NCBI RefSeq assembly: GCF_037138995.1 | Contig: NZ_JBAXHI010000005.1 | Location: 62,001 to 126,000 of the forward strand | Length of the DNA: 64,000 nt | Origin: Chlorohelix sp037138995 | Lineage (GTDB): Bacteria; Chloroflexota; Chloroflexia; Chloroheliales; Chloroheliaceae | Direction: 5' to 3' | Part shown: one piece after another, positions 44,117 to 53,094 of the stretch | Numbering within the stretch: the first letter of the stretch is position 1 | How the letters are laid out: each line of letters begins with the position of its first letter | Position numbers and translations under genes: made by a program | Notes under the pieces: model-generated | Seen by the model: the letters and a program-made list of their open reading frames with translations, nothing else | The model's database searches: none | What the model was told of the DNA's origin: nothing

Positions 44117-45457
44117 TTATTGCTTCAAGTTCTGACGCGATAGTACGATTTGTCCATTGAGATGGTCTATAAACTGACGAGCTACGCGCCCACTTCGTCC
44201 GCTATGGCTCAACTCCCATTGCAAGGCGCGGCGGCGCAAATCATCTCGTTCCATTTCAATACCAGCATGCGCTGCCAACGAAAAAACAATTTCAATATAT
44301 TTTTGCTGGCTTGGCGTTACAAAAGTGACAATCAAGCCAAAGCGGTCGCTCAAAGAGAGCTTTTCTTCCACTGTATCCCATGCTGCAATTTCTTCCTGTT
44401 GTCCGGCGCTGGGGTTATCGCTAAACTGCTCGCGGATAAGATGGCGACGGTTGGAGGTAGCATATATCAGCAGATTGGAAGGACGCGCCTCTATTGTACC
44501 CTCAAGCAACGCCTTGAGGTCTTTGTATGAAACTTCGTCTTCCTCAAAGGATAAATCATCCACAAACAGGATAAATTTCTCGCGCCTACCTCTCACCATT
44601 TTAGCAATTTGTGGATAGTCGCTCAACCAATCCTTATGAACCTCGATTAACCGCAACCCTTGCGAACCGTAGCGATTGAGCAAACCTTTCACCGTTGAGC
44701 TTTTTCCCGTTCCCCTCGCCCCGTAAAGTAGCACATTGTTAGCGGGAAGCCCTGCTAAAAATTGTGCCGTGTTTTGCACAATCACCGCCTGCTCACCGGA
44801 ATAGCCTACCAGTTCCTCAAGGCGAATCGGGTCAATATCGGAGACAGGTTCAAGCGTTGCTTGAGGACGTTGCCAGCGAAAGCCATAATAACGCGCCAAA
44901 TCATCCACGCCCTGATGGACATAATGATTTTCGAGTTCGCCTACCAACGCGCCCCAATCCGTACTAACCGCCAACTTCTTTTTGAAAGCCAAGCGCGGGC
45001 AGTCTTGGTGGGTAGGGTTGGCGCTTGCCGGGTTAAAGTAATCCCATGATGGCAGCGAAGGTTCTTCGAGACTACTGCGGGCTTCATCCGCAATAACAGT
45101 AGAACTGAGAATAAACAACTTGTGGAGTAAAGCCAAATCGCGCAAAGCGGCGTAGCGGGTGCTATGCGCCATCTCACGCCCTGCTTTAAGGCTGAAAGGA
45201 TTTTTAGAGTCCAGTATTCGATCCAATAGGTGATTCTGCCATACATCCCCGACAATCTCACACTCATAAAACTCGGCTTCATTGGTCAGAAGTCCAAAAA
45301 GCTCGGTATAAACCGTACCAACATCATCCGGTAGGGTGTCAGCATACGAATAAAGCCGCAATAAGTTAAGAAAGTTTCGCCCAATTGCATCATCGAAAAC
45401 ATCGCGGTACAACAATAACTGCTCTGCCTGTGCTGCTAGTCGGTTATAAAATGGCAT
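44117..45457 (-). CDS. AAA+ ATPase, DUF815 family
   Basis: The 446-residue protein has an N-terminal helical region (about 1-215) and then an AAA+ core. NNVLLYGARGTGKSSTVKGL is the Walker A, KFILFVDDLSFEEDE the Walker B, and LLIYATSNRRHLIREQF sensor 1. The C-terminal region contains LSLSDRFGLIVTFVTPSQQK and SGRVARQFIDHL, which match DUF815 proteins as I know them. Members occur widely in bacteria and have no settled role. GGTGGGAGAAAGAG precedes ATG 45457. The gene is 28 bp downstream of the HpcH/HpaI aldolase stop on the same strand and may be co-transcribed. Confidence 0.85.
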   Translation of the reverse strand: MPFYNRLAAQAEQLLLYRDVFDDAIGRNFLNLLRLYSYADTLPDDVGTVYTELFGLLTNEAEFYECEIVGDVWQNHLLDRILDSKNPFSLKAGREMAHSTRYAALRDLALLHKLFILSSTVIADEARSSLEEPSLPSWDYFNPASANPTHQDCPRLAFKKKLAVSTDWGALVGELENHYVHQGVDDLARYYGFRWQRPQATLEPVSDIDPIRLEELVGYSGEQAVIVQNTAQFLAGLPANNVLLYGARGTGKSSTVKGLLNRYGSQGLRLIEVHKDWLSDYPQIAKMVRGRREKFILFVDDLSFEEDEVSYKDLKALLEGTIEARPSNLLIYATSNRRHLIREQFSDNPSAGQQEEIAAWDTVEEKLSLSDRFGLIVTFVTPSQQKYIEIVFSLAAHAGIEMERDDLRRRALQWELSHSGRSGRVARQFIDHLNGQIVLSRQNLKQ

Positions 45458-45484
45458 CTCTTTCTCCCACCTGCTTGATTTAGC

Positions 45485-46258
45485 TTAGCCTCGCGCTTTT
45501 TGAAGATTCTGAGTTGCCGCAGTTAGCAAGCTAGAAGCATCGTTGGTGGCATTTACCATTTGAAAGCCTTCCCGAATGCGTTGCGCCGCCGTATCACCGT
45601 TGCTACAAAACATGCCCAATGCTACGTTATTCTTACGCGCCGCTGCTTTAATTTTTTCCAACGCTGCCACAAACTCAGGTTCTGCACCTTCATTGCTAGG
45701 CGGCAAACCAAGCGAACCATGTAAATCATTTGGTCCTACAAAAGCTACATCTACGCCGGGAACGCTTAAAATATCTTCCACGTTCGCCAAACCTTTCGCG
45801 CTCTCGATTTGTAACCCTACCAGAATTTCATCGTTGGCTTTGGTGAGATACTCTTGGCGGTCAGCCGTACCAAAGCTAAGACATGCCATAGAACCGCCAA
45901 AACTGCGCGTGCCAAGCGGAGGGTATTTACTCCAACTTACCGCCTGTTCTGCTTCCTGACGAGTTTCTACCATCGGCACAATTACGCCCCATGCTCCGGC
46001 ATCCAACGACCATTTAAACCACTCTACGCTATTGAACGGCAGACGAACCAACGGCGCACTAAGCCCTGCACCCGCAATAACGGCAACCGTATCTGTCAGC
46101 AGAGTGGGATTTTGAGGAGAATGTTCAAAATCTATTACCATCCAATCAAAGCCAACATGCGCCAGCAAACGGGCATTGATAAGACCCGGCAAATTATGCC
46201 ACAGACCAATTGCAGGCTCGCCATTTTTTAACTTTGCTTTGACGAAATTGGAGCGCAT
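45485..46258 (-). CDS. HpcH/HpaI-family aldolase
   Basis: The 257-residue class II aldolase has KNGEPAIGLWHNLPGLINAR, the catalytic-site FDWMVIDFEHSP, VRLPFNSVEWFKWSLDAGAW, and the metal-site pair in LVGLQIESAKGLANVEDILS and VDVAFVGPNDLHGSLGLP. Such enzymes cleave 2-keto-3-deoxy or 4-hydroxy-2-oxo acids into pyruvate plus an aldehyde. Exact substrate is not readable from sequence. AAGGGGGAG lies just before ATG 46258. No aromatic meta-cleavage genes flank it, so a sugar-acid role is as likely as aromatic catabolism. Confidence 0.9.
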   Translation of the reverse strand: MRSNFVKAKLKNGEPAIGLWHNLPGLINARLLAHVGFDWMVIDFEHSPQNPTLLTDTVAVIAGAGLSAPLVRLPFNSVEWFKWSLDAGAWGVIVPMVETRQEAEQAVSWSKYPPLGTRSFGGSMACLSFGTADRQEYLTKANDEILVGLQIESAKGLANVEDILSVPGVDVAFVGPNDLHGSLGLPPSNEGAEPEFVAALEKIKAAARKNNVALGMFCSNGDTAAQRIREGFQMVNATNDASSLLTAATQNLQKARG

Positions 46259-46281
46259 TTCTCCCCCTTATATTTTTTCAA

Positions 46282-48240
46282 TCAGGTTTTTATAATATCT
46301 TTGCCGGTGCTTCTAGCGCGTGACTTCACCAGAATATCCTGAGCTTCATCATCGCTATTACCATCACCTAGCAAACGTCGCTTGAGCCAGAATATAACAA
46401 TAAAGATTGGTGGAGCAAGCAACATCCATAACAAAAATCCGGTAGTATGGTTCAAAGACATAAATTGTAGGAAACTACTAGATAAATCCGGCGGCAAAGG
46501 CGGGTTAGTCTGACCAAAAGGTCCGAAAATTCCGGTGCGCCAATAATACCATGCCCACCAAACCCATGCACTAAAAAACAGCAATCCGCCCAGCAAATAG
46601 ACACACACCATGAAAAGTCGCGCTATCGGGAAAGGAGCTTTTCTCAATCCGGTTATAACTGTATAATCCAAATCAACGCGCCCTACCAACTTTTGCTGCC
46701 GCCCTTCCACCCAATCGAAAGCAAGAGACAGTAACACCAACGCCACCAGCAAACTAAATCCGGCTCGCCAAATGCTGCTATCACGTAAAGCATCCAACCG
46801 TGCGGTATTAAAGCTAAAGGAACGACCCTGAATAGCGTAAAAAAGATAGGGTAAAGCAGTGGCTACCAGAGCCGCGCCAAATGCAAGCCAAAGTAGCAAA
46901 CTACGCCTGTAGAAAAGATAAACCAGCGGTATTAGCGCCAGTACCAGTGAAAGTATGCCCCTTTGTAAACGTGCCTGTGCATACCATTCCTCTCGTGCTT
47001 GACCCATATCGTTGCGGGTATAGCGCAAAACCGGGTCAATTACGCCTTCAATATCATCATATAGTCCGAGCCGATAATCCTGAGATGCTACCTTCACGCT
47101 CTTTTCAGCATCAACCGCTAACGGCTCATTTACCGCAATCGGCAGGGGCAAGCCTAATCTAGCGCGATACGCTCGGCTCAGATTCTGACGTTGGTCCACT
47201 AACGCGAGCAATTTCTCTGACATATCTACAGGCGGAATAGACAGCAGCCCGCTCAGGATACGCCCAATGTTTTGTCGGGGCATCTCGATACCAAGCAGCG
47301 CAGCGATAGTGGAGGTTACATCTTCCTGTTTGCCCCAAATCCAATCACCGGGTTGAACTGCCTGACCAACCATTAAAAGCGGTATTGCCCAGCGATCTCC
47401 GGCTTTAATAAGCGTATCCCAATCGCCCGTAATAAGTACAGTAGTGCGGCTAAGGTCAATTTGGTCATCGCTAGTAAGGCGGGTAAGGGCGGTATTTAAA
47501 CTTTCGCGTGCTTGTAAAAAACCTGAAGAATTTGAGCTAAAAGTATTGGCGGCATAACCCATCGCGCTCAATTGCACCAGCGTAAAATTTGCCGATTTCT
47601 TTTTGAGAAAATTCAAAACCGCATCGGCTACATCATTTGAGGGTTGTTCAATCGGAAAAACTGCTTGATAACCCCATTCTGGCTTGAGCGCACTTTGCCA
47701 CTGCGGGGAACCGAAAAAGGCAGTGGTATTGCGGCTACGCAAGGCGGCAGCAAAAAGATTATCCACCTGTTCAAGTTGATATGCCGGAGAAGGTGAAGTT
47801 GTGGTCGGAGAGGGATAATCCAGATTGTAACCCCCCGTTATTTCAGGAGATGCTCCTGTTAGTAAAGTTACCAGACCCGGTGTTACAGCCGGAACAGAAC
47901 CGGAGAAAAGACGCGCCCCGGCGCTAATAGTAGAGCCATTTACACCATCTTTTAGCCGTTTTAGCGCGGGTAAGCCTCTGAAATCATCATCCCCCAAACC
48001 GTTGACCACAATCAGCACAACTCTACCGCTCTGAGGTTTGGTTGTTCCAGCCAGGCGAGAATCAGGACCAACATCGGTTCCGGTAAGAGAATGCGGGGCA
48101 GTTACCTGTATATCCAAAGGCAAATAGCTTTCAAGGGATGAACGCAGTATGGTAGGGGAATAATACGCGCCAGCCAGCAATATGCCTACCACAGCAAGGT
48201 AAATAATTAAAGCTCGCGTTTTGAGGAATCGGCATCGCAT
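46282..48240 (-). CDS. Membrane protein with alkaline-phosphatase-superfamily domain
   Basis: The 652-residue protein has one N-terminal helix (about 8-26) and a large extracytoplasmic domain of about 400 residues. VVLIVVNGLGDDDFRGLPAL aligns with the first metal-site strand, PAVTPGLVTLLTGASPEITG with the nucleophile region (a Thr or Ser after TPG), and TTVLITGDWDTLIKAGDRWA with the later metal site, where the usual GDHG reads GDWD. Five or six helices then follow (YLFYRRSLLLWLAFGAALVA onward). The fold matches sulfatase or phosphodiesterase-like membrane enzymes, but altered metal residues leave activity doubtful. It is downstream of rodA on the same strand (45-bp gap), suggesting a cell-envelope role. 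Confidence 0.7.
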   Translation of the reverse strand: MRCRFLKTRALIIYLAVVGILLAGAYYSPTILRSSLESYLPLDIQVTAPHSLTGTDVGPDSRLAGTTKPQSGRVVLIVVNGLGDDDFRGLPALKRLKDGVNGSTISAGARLFSGSVPAVTPGLVTLLTGASPEITGGYNLDYPSPTTTSPSPAYQLEQVDNLFAAALRSRNTTAFFGSPQWQSALKPEWGYQAVFPIEQPSNDVADAVLNFLKKKSANFTLVQLSAMGYAANTFSSNSSGFLQARESLNTALTRLTSDDQIDLSRTTVLITGDWDTLIKAGDRWAIPLLMVGQAVQPGDWIWGKQEDVTSTIAALLGIEMPRQNIGRILSGLLSIPPVDMSEKLLALVDQRQNLSRAYRARLGLPLPIAVNEPLAVDAEKSVKVASQDYRLGLYDDIEGVIDPVLRYTRNDMGQAREEWYAQARLQRGILSLVLALIPLVYLFYRRSLLLWLAFGAALVATALPYLFYAIQGRSFSFNTARLDALRDSSIWRAGFSLLVALVLLSLAFDWVEGRQQKLVGRVDLDYTVITGLRKAPFPIARLFMVCVYLLGGLLFFSAWVWWAWYYWRTGIFGPFGQTNPPLPPDLSSSFLQFMSLNHTTGFLLWMLLAPPIFIVIFWLKRRLLGDGNSDDEAQDILVKSRARSTGKDIIKT

Positions 48241-48285
48241 ATGTCATTTACCTCAACTACTTACAACTATATAAGCCGGGGAATT

Positions 48286-49449
48286 TTAATCTGCTACAGC
48301 GCCACTGCGATAATACCAAGTCGTGTCGCGTTGGTGACGCATAGAAACGCTTTCGACCATACCAAGTGAAATAAACATTGTCCACATTGCACTATTACCA
48401 TTACTAATCAGCGGCAATGGAATACCTGTCACCGGGAATAGTCCCAAGTTCATACCTACATTAATAAATACCTGAAAAAAGAGCATAGTAAACACACCTA
48501 TGCAAATCATGCGCCCGTAACTATCATTACTTTTCTGAGCAATATGCAAAATTCTTGTCAGAATCAGTGCCAGTAATACCAGCAAAGCGATTGAACCCAC
48601 AAAGCCAAATTCCTCAGCTATCACCGAAAAGATAAAGTCAGTGTGCCTAATACTCAGATAATTCATAGTATTCTGAACTCCACTGGCATACCCTTGTCCC
48701 AACACACCGCCACCTACCACCGCTTTATTAGATACTTCGAGGTTTCGGCGTTGGCTTGGGTCGAAATAATTCGGATCCCAGAAACTATGAAAACGTTCAT
48801 ACTGATAATCGGAGAAGATTTGAACTTTCCCATTGGTAAGGTCAGGGGCAAACCAGATAAGTAAAATAATAGGAATAGCTATAAAAATTAGCCCGAATAG
48901 ATGTACCAGATTAGCGCCACCCGCCCACGCCATTCCAAACCAAATAGCGATTAGAACCATTGTAGTGCCAAGGTCAGGCTGGAGAAATACCAAAATCACG
49001 GCGGGCGCAGTCACCAACATGGAGGTAGCAAAAACTGGAAAGCGTTGAATACGATGCTCGTTAGTGGCATAGAAACGCGCCAACACAATCACAATAAGCA
49101 ATTTAGCAGGTTCTGAAGGTTGTATATCGGTAAAACCTAAATCAATCCAACGAGTAGAACCGGAAGTGGTCTGTCCTATTATACGTACTAAAAACAGCAA
49201 CCCCACGCAAAGTACATATATCAGAAAGGTAACATACTCAAAAAAATGATAATCCAACCTAGCCATCAAAAATAGCAAAATTACACCTAGACCAACACCA
49301 ACAGTTAATTGCTTGATGTGCATATTCAAGGGGCTAAGGGCTGGGTCGGTGTGAGTGGCGCTATACACCATCAATACACCGAAAAAGGCTGTGATTACTA
49401 CACCGATGAATAGGGGAATATCAAAAAAACGCCAAATAGATTTATCCAT
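48286..49449 (-). CDS. rodA: Rod-shape peptidoglycan polymerase RodA
   Basis: The 387-residue SEDS-family protein has about ten helices. Signature stretches are GSTRWIDLGFTDIQPSEPAK (the RWI-QPSE-K motif), FLQPDLGTTMVLIAIWFGMA (the catalytic-loop QPDLGT), FIFSVIAEEFGFVGSIALLV and TGIPLPLISNGNSAMWTMFI. It polymerises lipid II into glycan strands with a class B penicillin-binding protein during side-wall growth. The RodA assignment over FtsW rests on overall motif wording and the absence of division genes nearby. A likely promoter is upstream in the divergent region. Its presence shows the organism makes peptidoglycan, which gives the NamZ/AnmK operon a substrate. Confidence 0.92.
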   Translation of the reverse strand: MDKSIWRFFDIPLFIGVVITAFFGVLMVYSATHTDPALSPLNMHIKQLTVGVGLGVILLFLMARLDYHFFEYVTFLIYVLCVGLLFLVRIIGQTTSGSTRWIDLGFTDIQPSEPAKLLIVIVLARFYATNEHRIQRFPVFATSMLVTAPAVILVFLQPDLGTTMVLIAIWFGMAWAGGANLVHLFGLIFIAIPIILLIWFAPDLTNGKVQIFSDYQYERFHSFWDPNYFDPSQRRNLEVSNKAVVGGGVLGQGYASGVQNTMNYLSIRHTDFIFSVIAEEFGFVGSIALLVLLALILTRILHIAQKSNDSYGRMICIGVFTMLFFQVFINVGMNLGLFPVTGIPLPLISNGNSAMWTMFISLGMVESVSMRHQRDTTWYYRSGAVAD

Positions 49450-49491
49450 GCAATACCTGATTTACATAATACAAAATACTTCTCAAAACTT

Positions 49492-49519
49492 AGTATAGCA
49501 GATTGAAAACAGATTGCAA
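49492..49519 (-). promoter_or_regulatory. Promoter of rodA
   Basis: On the minus strand TTGCAA (49519-49514), a 16-bp spacer and TATACT (49497-49492) lie about 43 bp before the rodA start. The match is good at -10 and moderate at -35. Confidence 0.5.
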
Positions 49520-49622
49520 TATAATAAGGGATATATCAACTCAAACCCTGTGATAAGCAACACTCCAAAAAAGTGAATAATAGCATAGAGAAAAACGGCT
49601 TTATATAGGTTAATAGAGATGT

Positions 49623-49636
49623 AAGCATTAATGCTT
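49623..49636. repeat. 14-bp palindrome AAGCATTAATGCTT
   Basis: A perfect palindrome in the divergent region between rodA and the GT39-like gene. It could be an operator for a dimeric regulator. It is far from both predicted start sites. Confidence 0.35.
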
Positions 49637-49684
49637 GCAAAAATCTTCAAAAATCCTCTCACTAGAATCTTCTCAATACTCCTC

Positions 49685-49715
49685 AAAGAACGCTGTAGAG
49701 CAGACAGCGTTCTTT
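49685..49715 (+). terminator. Perfect 12-bp inverted repeat, terminator-like
   Basis: AAAGAACGCTGT (49685-49696) pairs with ACAGCGTTCTTT (49704-49715) around a 7-nt loop. CATTTCAT follows. No annotated gene ends here on the plus strand, so it may close an unannotated small RNA or insulate the promoter that follows. Confidence 0.45.
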
Positions 49716-49729
49716 CATTTCATAATACT

Positions 49730-49758
49730 TTGCGTTTTGGTAAATTGCCAAATATAAT
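49730..49758 (+). promoter_or_regulatory. Promoter predicting a leaderless transcript
   Basis: TTGCGT (49730-49735), a 17-bp spacer and TATAAT (49753-49758) place the expected start site at about 49764-49766. That coincides with the ATG at 49766, so the mRNA of the GT39-like gene would have almost no leader. This fits the lack of a ribosome-binding site. Confidence 0.55.
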
Positions 49759-49765
49759 AGTAAGC

Positions 49766-51622
49766 ATGCAACAGCACTTTATAAACCCTGCCAGCGTCTT
49801 GGAGGGACGTAAATTATCAAGCAAATCAGGGCGAATATATGCCCTGAAAAAAGCCATCCCTCTATTTTGGGCTGCTCGCAATACGCTGGGCGTGCTAATG
49901 CTGATACCCCTTTACCTGTGGATGCGCTTGCCTAATCTGATGGCGCTTCCGGTTTTCTACGATGAAACAATCTACCTATCTTATGCCCGTGAATATATTC
50001 TCGACCCGCAGCGAAATCTGCTGATTTCTGCCGAACGCGATGGCAAACCGCCTCTGTTTGTCTGGGCTTTAAGCTGGGTTTGGAACTGGTTTGACGACCC
50101 CTTGACCGGAGCAAGAATGCTATCGGTAATAGGGGGTGGCGTAACTTGCATCTTTATATATCTAATAGGAAAAAGGGTTTTGTCTCCGGTGGCAGGATTT
50201 ATAGCTACCCTGTTTTACATCCTATGCCCCCTCATGGTATTGCATAACCGATTGGCAGTACATAGCAGTTGGGAGTCGGCAGCAGGGATGGCGGCACTAT
50301 ACTTCGCATGCTCCATCGCAATGCAACCCCGCGCTCTTTACGCTTTGGGATTGGGAGCGGCTCTAGGATTGGGAATGTTTGTAAAACAAACGGCATTGTT
50401 TGCGATTGGTCTTGCTCCCCTTGTAGCTTTTATTTTGCATCGCCGACCGGATATATGGGAGCGGTTAAAAAATCCTCAGCTAAGCTTTCTGAGAAAGTTT
50501 TCGCTATGGTGGTACCGAATGCGGGTGCGACATCTCCCACAGATAGCCCTCAATTCTGCTATGCAAGCATCTCAACTAATTAATGAAAGAAAAAGCGCGA
50601 ACTTCTTAAAGGTTGCACGTCTTTACAAAATACGCCTTTTTAAAATGCGGTCGCAAAATTTACGCGGTTTCCTGTATATGGCTTTGATTGGATTTCTAGG
50701 AATTGCCATAGCAGGGGCAGCTTATTTACCGCTGCAAACCAGCAAAGATGCCGCCTACTTGAGCAGCACCGATACTAGCTATGCGCTTACGTTTAAAGAG
50801 GTTTTAGCCTTCCCTTTGGATTTATGGCATTCAAATTTTAGCCAAACTTGGGAATGGTGGCTAATCTACTACAATATACCGTTATTAGTGCTGGCGCTGG
50901 CTGCTTTTGGTTATGCGATTGTACGTCCACGCTGGGGGCATGCTGAACTGGTTTTGATTTGCTGGGCGATTCTTCCTATTATTGCACAAATGATTCTGGC
51001 AAGGCAACACTGGTTTTCCCGCTATATAACGCCGTTTGGTCCACCTATGCTTCTATTGGCAGCCTTCGCAATTTATCGGCTGGGGCGATATTTGATTAGG
51101 GTAAGCCGCGAAAGAATGGGTTGGTCTGGAGCGGTTGGAGTAGCCTTCGGGATATGTTTGGTTCTAATAACTATCGCACCTTGGGTCAAGCTGGACGACC
51201 AAATTATTAATCGCCCGGCTGAGGCACAATTAGCCACTCGTGACCGCTGGCAATACATTGAAGGCTGGCCCAGTGGTTACGGACTAGAAGAATCACTAAA
51301 TACCCTGCGTGATTTAGCTGCCACCGCCCCGATTTTGATATACATAGATCAGGATAACGTAACCCCTGAAATTTATTATATGACCAAATTAAGCCAACTT
51401 AAAGGCTGGGTTTTCTTTGGACGTACTACTGAGGTGAACTGGCTAACTCGCAATTTCAGAGGCGAGCGCAATACTTACTACATTACCACTGTCCAACCCG
51501 ATGAGATGTTGCGCCCTTATCTTAAACTTGTAAAATCCTTTCCCAAGCCGGGCGGACAATCAAGTATAACTATTTATCACTTTGTCGAACCTGAAAACAA
51601 GCCTGAAATTCCATACCAATAA
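49766..51622 (+). CDS. GT39-like membrane glycosyltransferase
   Basis: The 618-residue multipass protein has a first helix and then the extracytoplasmic motif ALPVFYDETIYLSYAREYIL, with D66 and E67 in the expected catalytic place for PMT/GT39 enzymes. GKPPLFVWALSWVWNWFDDP, TGARMLSVIGGGVTCIFIYL and ILARQHWFSRYITPFGPPML are typical of the family. A basic cytoplasmic loop lies at about 230-280. The frame stays open to 49631, but that extension carries a 12-bp inverted repeat and the promoter, so ATG 49766 was chosen. It probably moves a sugar from a polyprenyl-phosphate donor to an unknown acceptor. A metallophosphoesterase gene follows 6 bp after its stop. Confidence 0.75.
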   Translation: MQQHFINPASVLEGRKLSSKSGRIYALKKAIPLFWAARNTLGVLMLIPLYLWMRLPNLMALPVFYDETIYLSYAREYILDPQRNLLISAERDGKPPLFVWALSWVWNWFDDPLTGARMLSVIGGGVTCIFIYLIGKRVLSPVAGFIATLFYILCPLMVLHNRLAVHSSWESAAGMAALYFACSIAMQPRALYALGLGAALGLGMFVKQTALFAIGLAPLVAFILHRRPDIWERLKNPQLSFLRKFSLWWYRMRVRHLPQIALNSAMQASQLINERKSANFLKVARLYKIRLFKMRSQNLRGFLYMALIGFLGIAIAGAAYLPLQTSKDAAYLSSTDTSYALTFKEVLAFPLDLWHSNFSQTWEWWLIYYNIPLLVLALAAFGYAIVRPRWGHAELVLICWAILPIIAQMILARQHWFSRYITPFGPPMLLLAAFAIYRLGRYLIRVSRERMGWSGAVGVAFGICLVLITIAPWVKLDDQIINRPAEAQLATRDRWQYIEGWPSGYGLEESLNTLRDLAATAPILIYIDQDNVTPEIYYMTKLSQLKGWVFFGRTTEVNWLTRNFRGERNTYYITTVQPDEMLRPYLKLVKSFPKPGGQSSITIYHFVEPENKPEIPYQ

Positions 51623-51628
51623 CAATTT

Positions 51629-52492
51629 ATGAAAATTGCCGCTATTTCCGATATTCACGCTAACTTGCATGCGCTGGATGCAGTTCTTGAAGATATTTCC
51701 ATTCAGAACTGTGACAGGTTGATAGTTGCAGGAGATTTCATAGATTGTGGCCCTTTTCCGGCTGAAACAATCCGTAGGTTACGCGCCCTCAATCCTGTAA
51801 TAATCAGGGGCAATCATGAGGGCTATATATTGGACAATATTTTCAGCGATAAATACGAACACCCTCCCTTTCGCGCCCTCTATGCACCGGGTAAATGGGC
51901 GGCAGCGTGTCTTAATACTGAGGAAAAAAATTGGTTAGCCGAACTCCCCACTCGCGTAGAATTAAATTACGGGGAATCCCTAAATGTGCTGGTGGTGCAT
52001 GGCTCACCGCGCCGGGACAACGAACCAATATATCCGAATATACCGGATGAACTGCTTGAAGAAATGTTTGAAGGCGAAAAGCAACTTCGCCGATTAGTTA
52101 TAGCAGGTCATACACATCGTCCTACTCTCATACGTTGGCGGGACATGACTATAGTTAATTGCGGGTCGGTTGGCTACCCGATTGATGGCGATACCCGCTC
52201 ATGCTACGCCATAGCAGAGTGGAATGGGGAGGATTGGGAGGTACAACATAGGAGAGTTGCATATAACCGAAGCGCAGCCCTGAAAGCAATCAAAAAAAAT
52301 ACCAGCCTACATGAGGCTGGTCCAATCATGCGGTTCATCCAATATCTGGTGGAGACTGGCACAACCGCTGGGATGAGCGAATTTGTAAATCGGTATATCA
52401 AATCAGGTAATCACCCTACACCACCTGACGATATGGAACACCTCGAACTGGCAGTCATCGACTATCTAGGGCAATTTTATGGCAATTCTTAG
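51629..52492 (+). CDS. Metallophosphoesterase (YfcE/calcineurin-like)
   Basis: The 287-residue phosphoesterase carries all metal-site blocks of the superfamily: AAISDIHANLHALDAVLEDI, LIVAGDFIDCGPFPAETIRR, VIIRGNHEGYI, VLVVHGSPRRDNEP and LVIAGHTHRPTLIRW. It has a C-terminal extension of about 80 residues beyond the usual small phosphodiesterase core (HRRVAYNRSAALKAIKKNTS onward). It likely hydrolyses phosphodiesters or nucleotides in the cytosol; the substrate is unknown. It is coupled to the GT39-like gene (6-bp gap). Its stop overlaps the convergent small membrane-protein gene by 4 bp. Confidence 0.9.
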   Translation: MKIAAISDIHANLHALDAVLEDISIQNCDRLIVAGDFIDCGPFPAETIRRLRALNPVIIRGNHEGYILDNIFSDKYEHPPFRALYAPGKWAAACLNTEEKNWLAELPTRVELNYGESLNVLVVHGSPRRDNEPIYPNIPDELLEEMFEGEKQLRRLVIAGHTHRPTLIRWRDMTIVNCGSVGYPIDGDTRSCYAIAEWNGEDWEVQHRRVAYNRSAALKAIKKNTSLHEAGPIMRFIQYLVETGTTAGMSEFVNRYIKSGNHPTPPDDMEHLELAVIDYLGQFYGNS

Positions 52493-52857
52493 AACTCGAT
52501 GCGCCGTCTGGTATCCTCTAAAGCATCCGCGCCTTTGCTGGCATACAAGCGCAACACCATCACCACAAACACAGTGAGCGCAATTAGTATAATTACCCCT
52601 GCTACAGTAAATATCCAGATTGTGGCACTCTCAATTAACAAGATTAGAGTTGCCAACATTGTGAAAATTCCGGCATCGGCGGCAATTAGCCAAGTCAACC
52701 CAACACGAAATAAACGTGGGTTAATCATTCCAAAGCTGAAGGAAAGCGCGGCAAAAATAATGCCTAGACCACCTACCCACGCGCCAATCACAGTAATGCT
52801 GCTTATTGAACTTACAGCGGTAGGATCAGTCACAAAAGCAGTGTCAAGTACGATCAT
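52489..52857 (-). CDS. Small membrane protein of unknown function
   Basis: The 122-residue protein has three hydrophobic segments: SITVIGAWVGGLGIIFAALS, VGLTWLIAADAGIFTMLATL and IWIFTVAGVIILIALTVFVV. A short charged C-terminus ends in LEDTRRRIEF. AGGAG precedes ATG 52857 at good spacing, which favours this strand over an overlapping plus-strand frame of similar length. No family is recognised. It ends tail-to-tail with the metallophosphoesterase gene. Confidence 0.65.
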   Translation of the reverse strand: MIVLDTAFVTDPTAVSSISSITVIGAWVGGLGIIFAALSFSFGMINPRLFRVGLTWLIAADAGIFTMLATLILLIESATIWIFTVAGVIILIALTVFVVMVLRLYASKGADALEDTRRRIEF

Positions 52858-53006
52858 AAAATTATATCTCCTCGTATCAGGCTTACTTAACCGGATTCTA
52901 TCTAAGGGATTGTAGCATGTGGAACTACAAGCAGAATATAGCCTAGACTACAATTATAATTCTCACTATTTGTAAATATTTGGTGAAAAATTAAAACAAA
53001 TATTCA

Positions 53007-53035
53007 TTGACAAACTTGCTACCCAATTGTAGCAT
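53007..53035 (+). promoter_or_regulatory. Promoter of the methyltransferase gene
   Basis: TTGACA (53007-53012), a 17-bp spacer and TAGCAT (53030-53035) lie 60 bp before ATG 53095. The -35 is consensus. The -10 is part of ATTGTAGCATGT (53026-53037), which also occurs at 52909-52920. Confidence 0.5.
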
Positions 53036-53094
53036 GTTAATAATATTTTGGGAGTAACTTGAGATTTTCACCATTTAGCGCTTTAGGATAATGG

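Noticed and set aside
52499..52915. Plus-strand ORF overlapping the small membrane protein
   Set aside because: The minus frame has AGGAG, three clear membrane helices and a sensible C-terminus; the plus frame has no ribosome-binding site and odd Ile/Thr/Lys composition.
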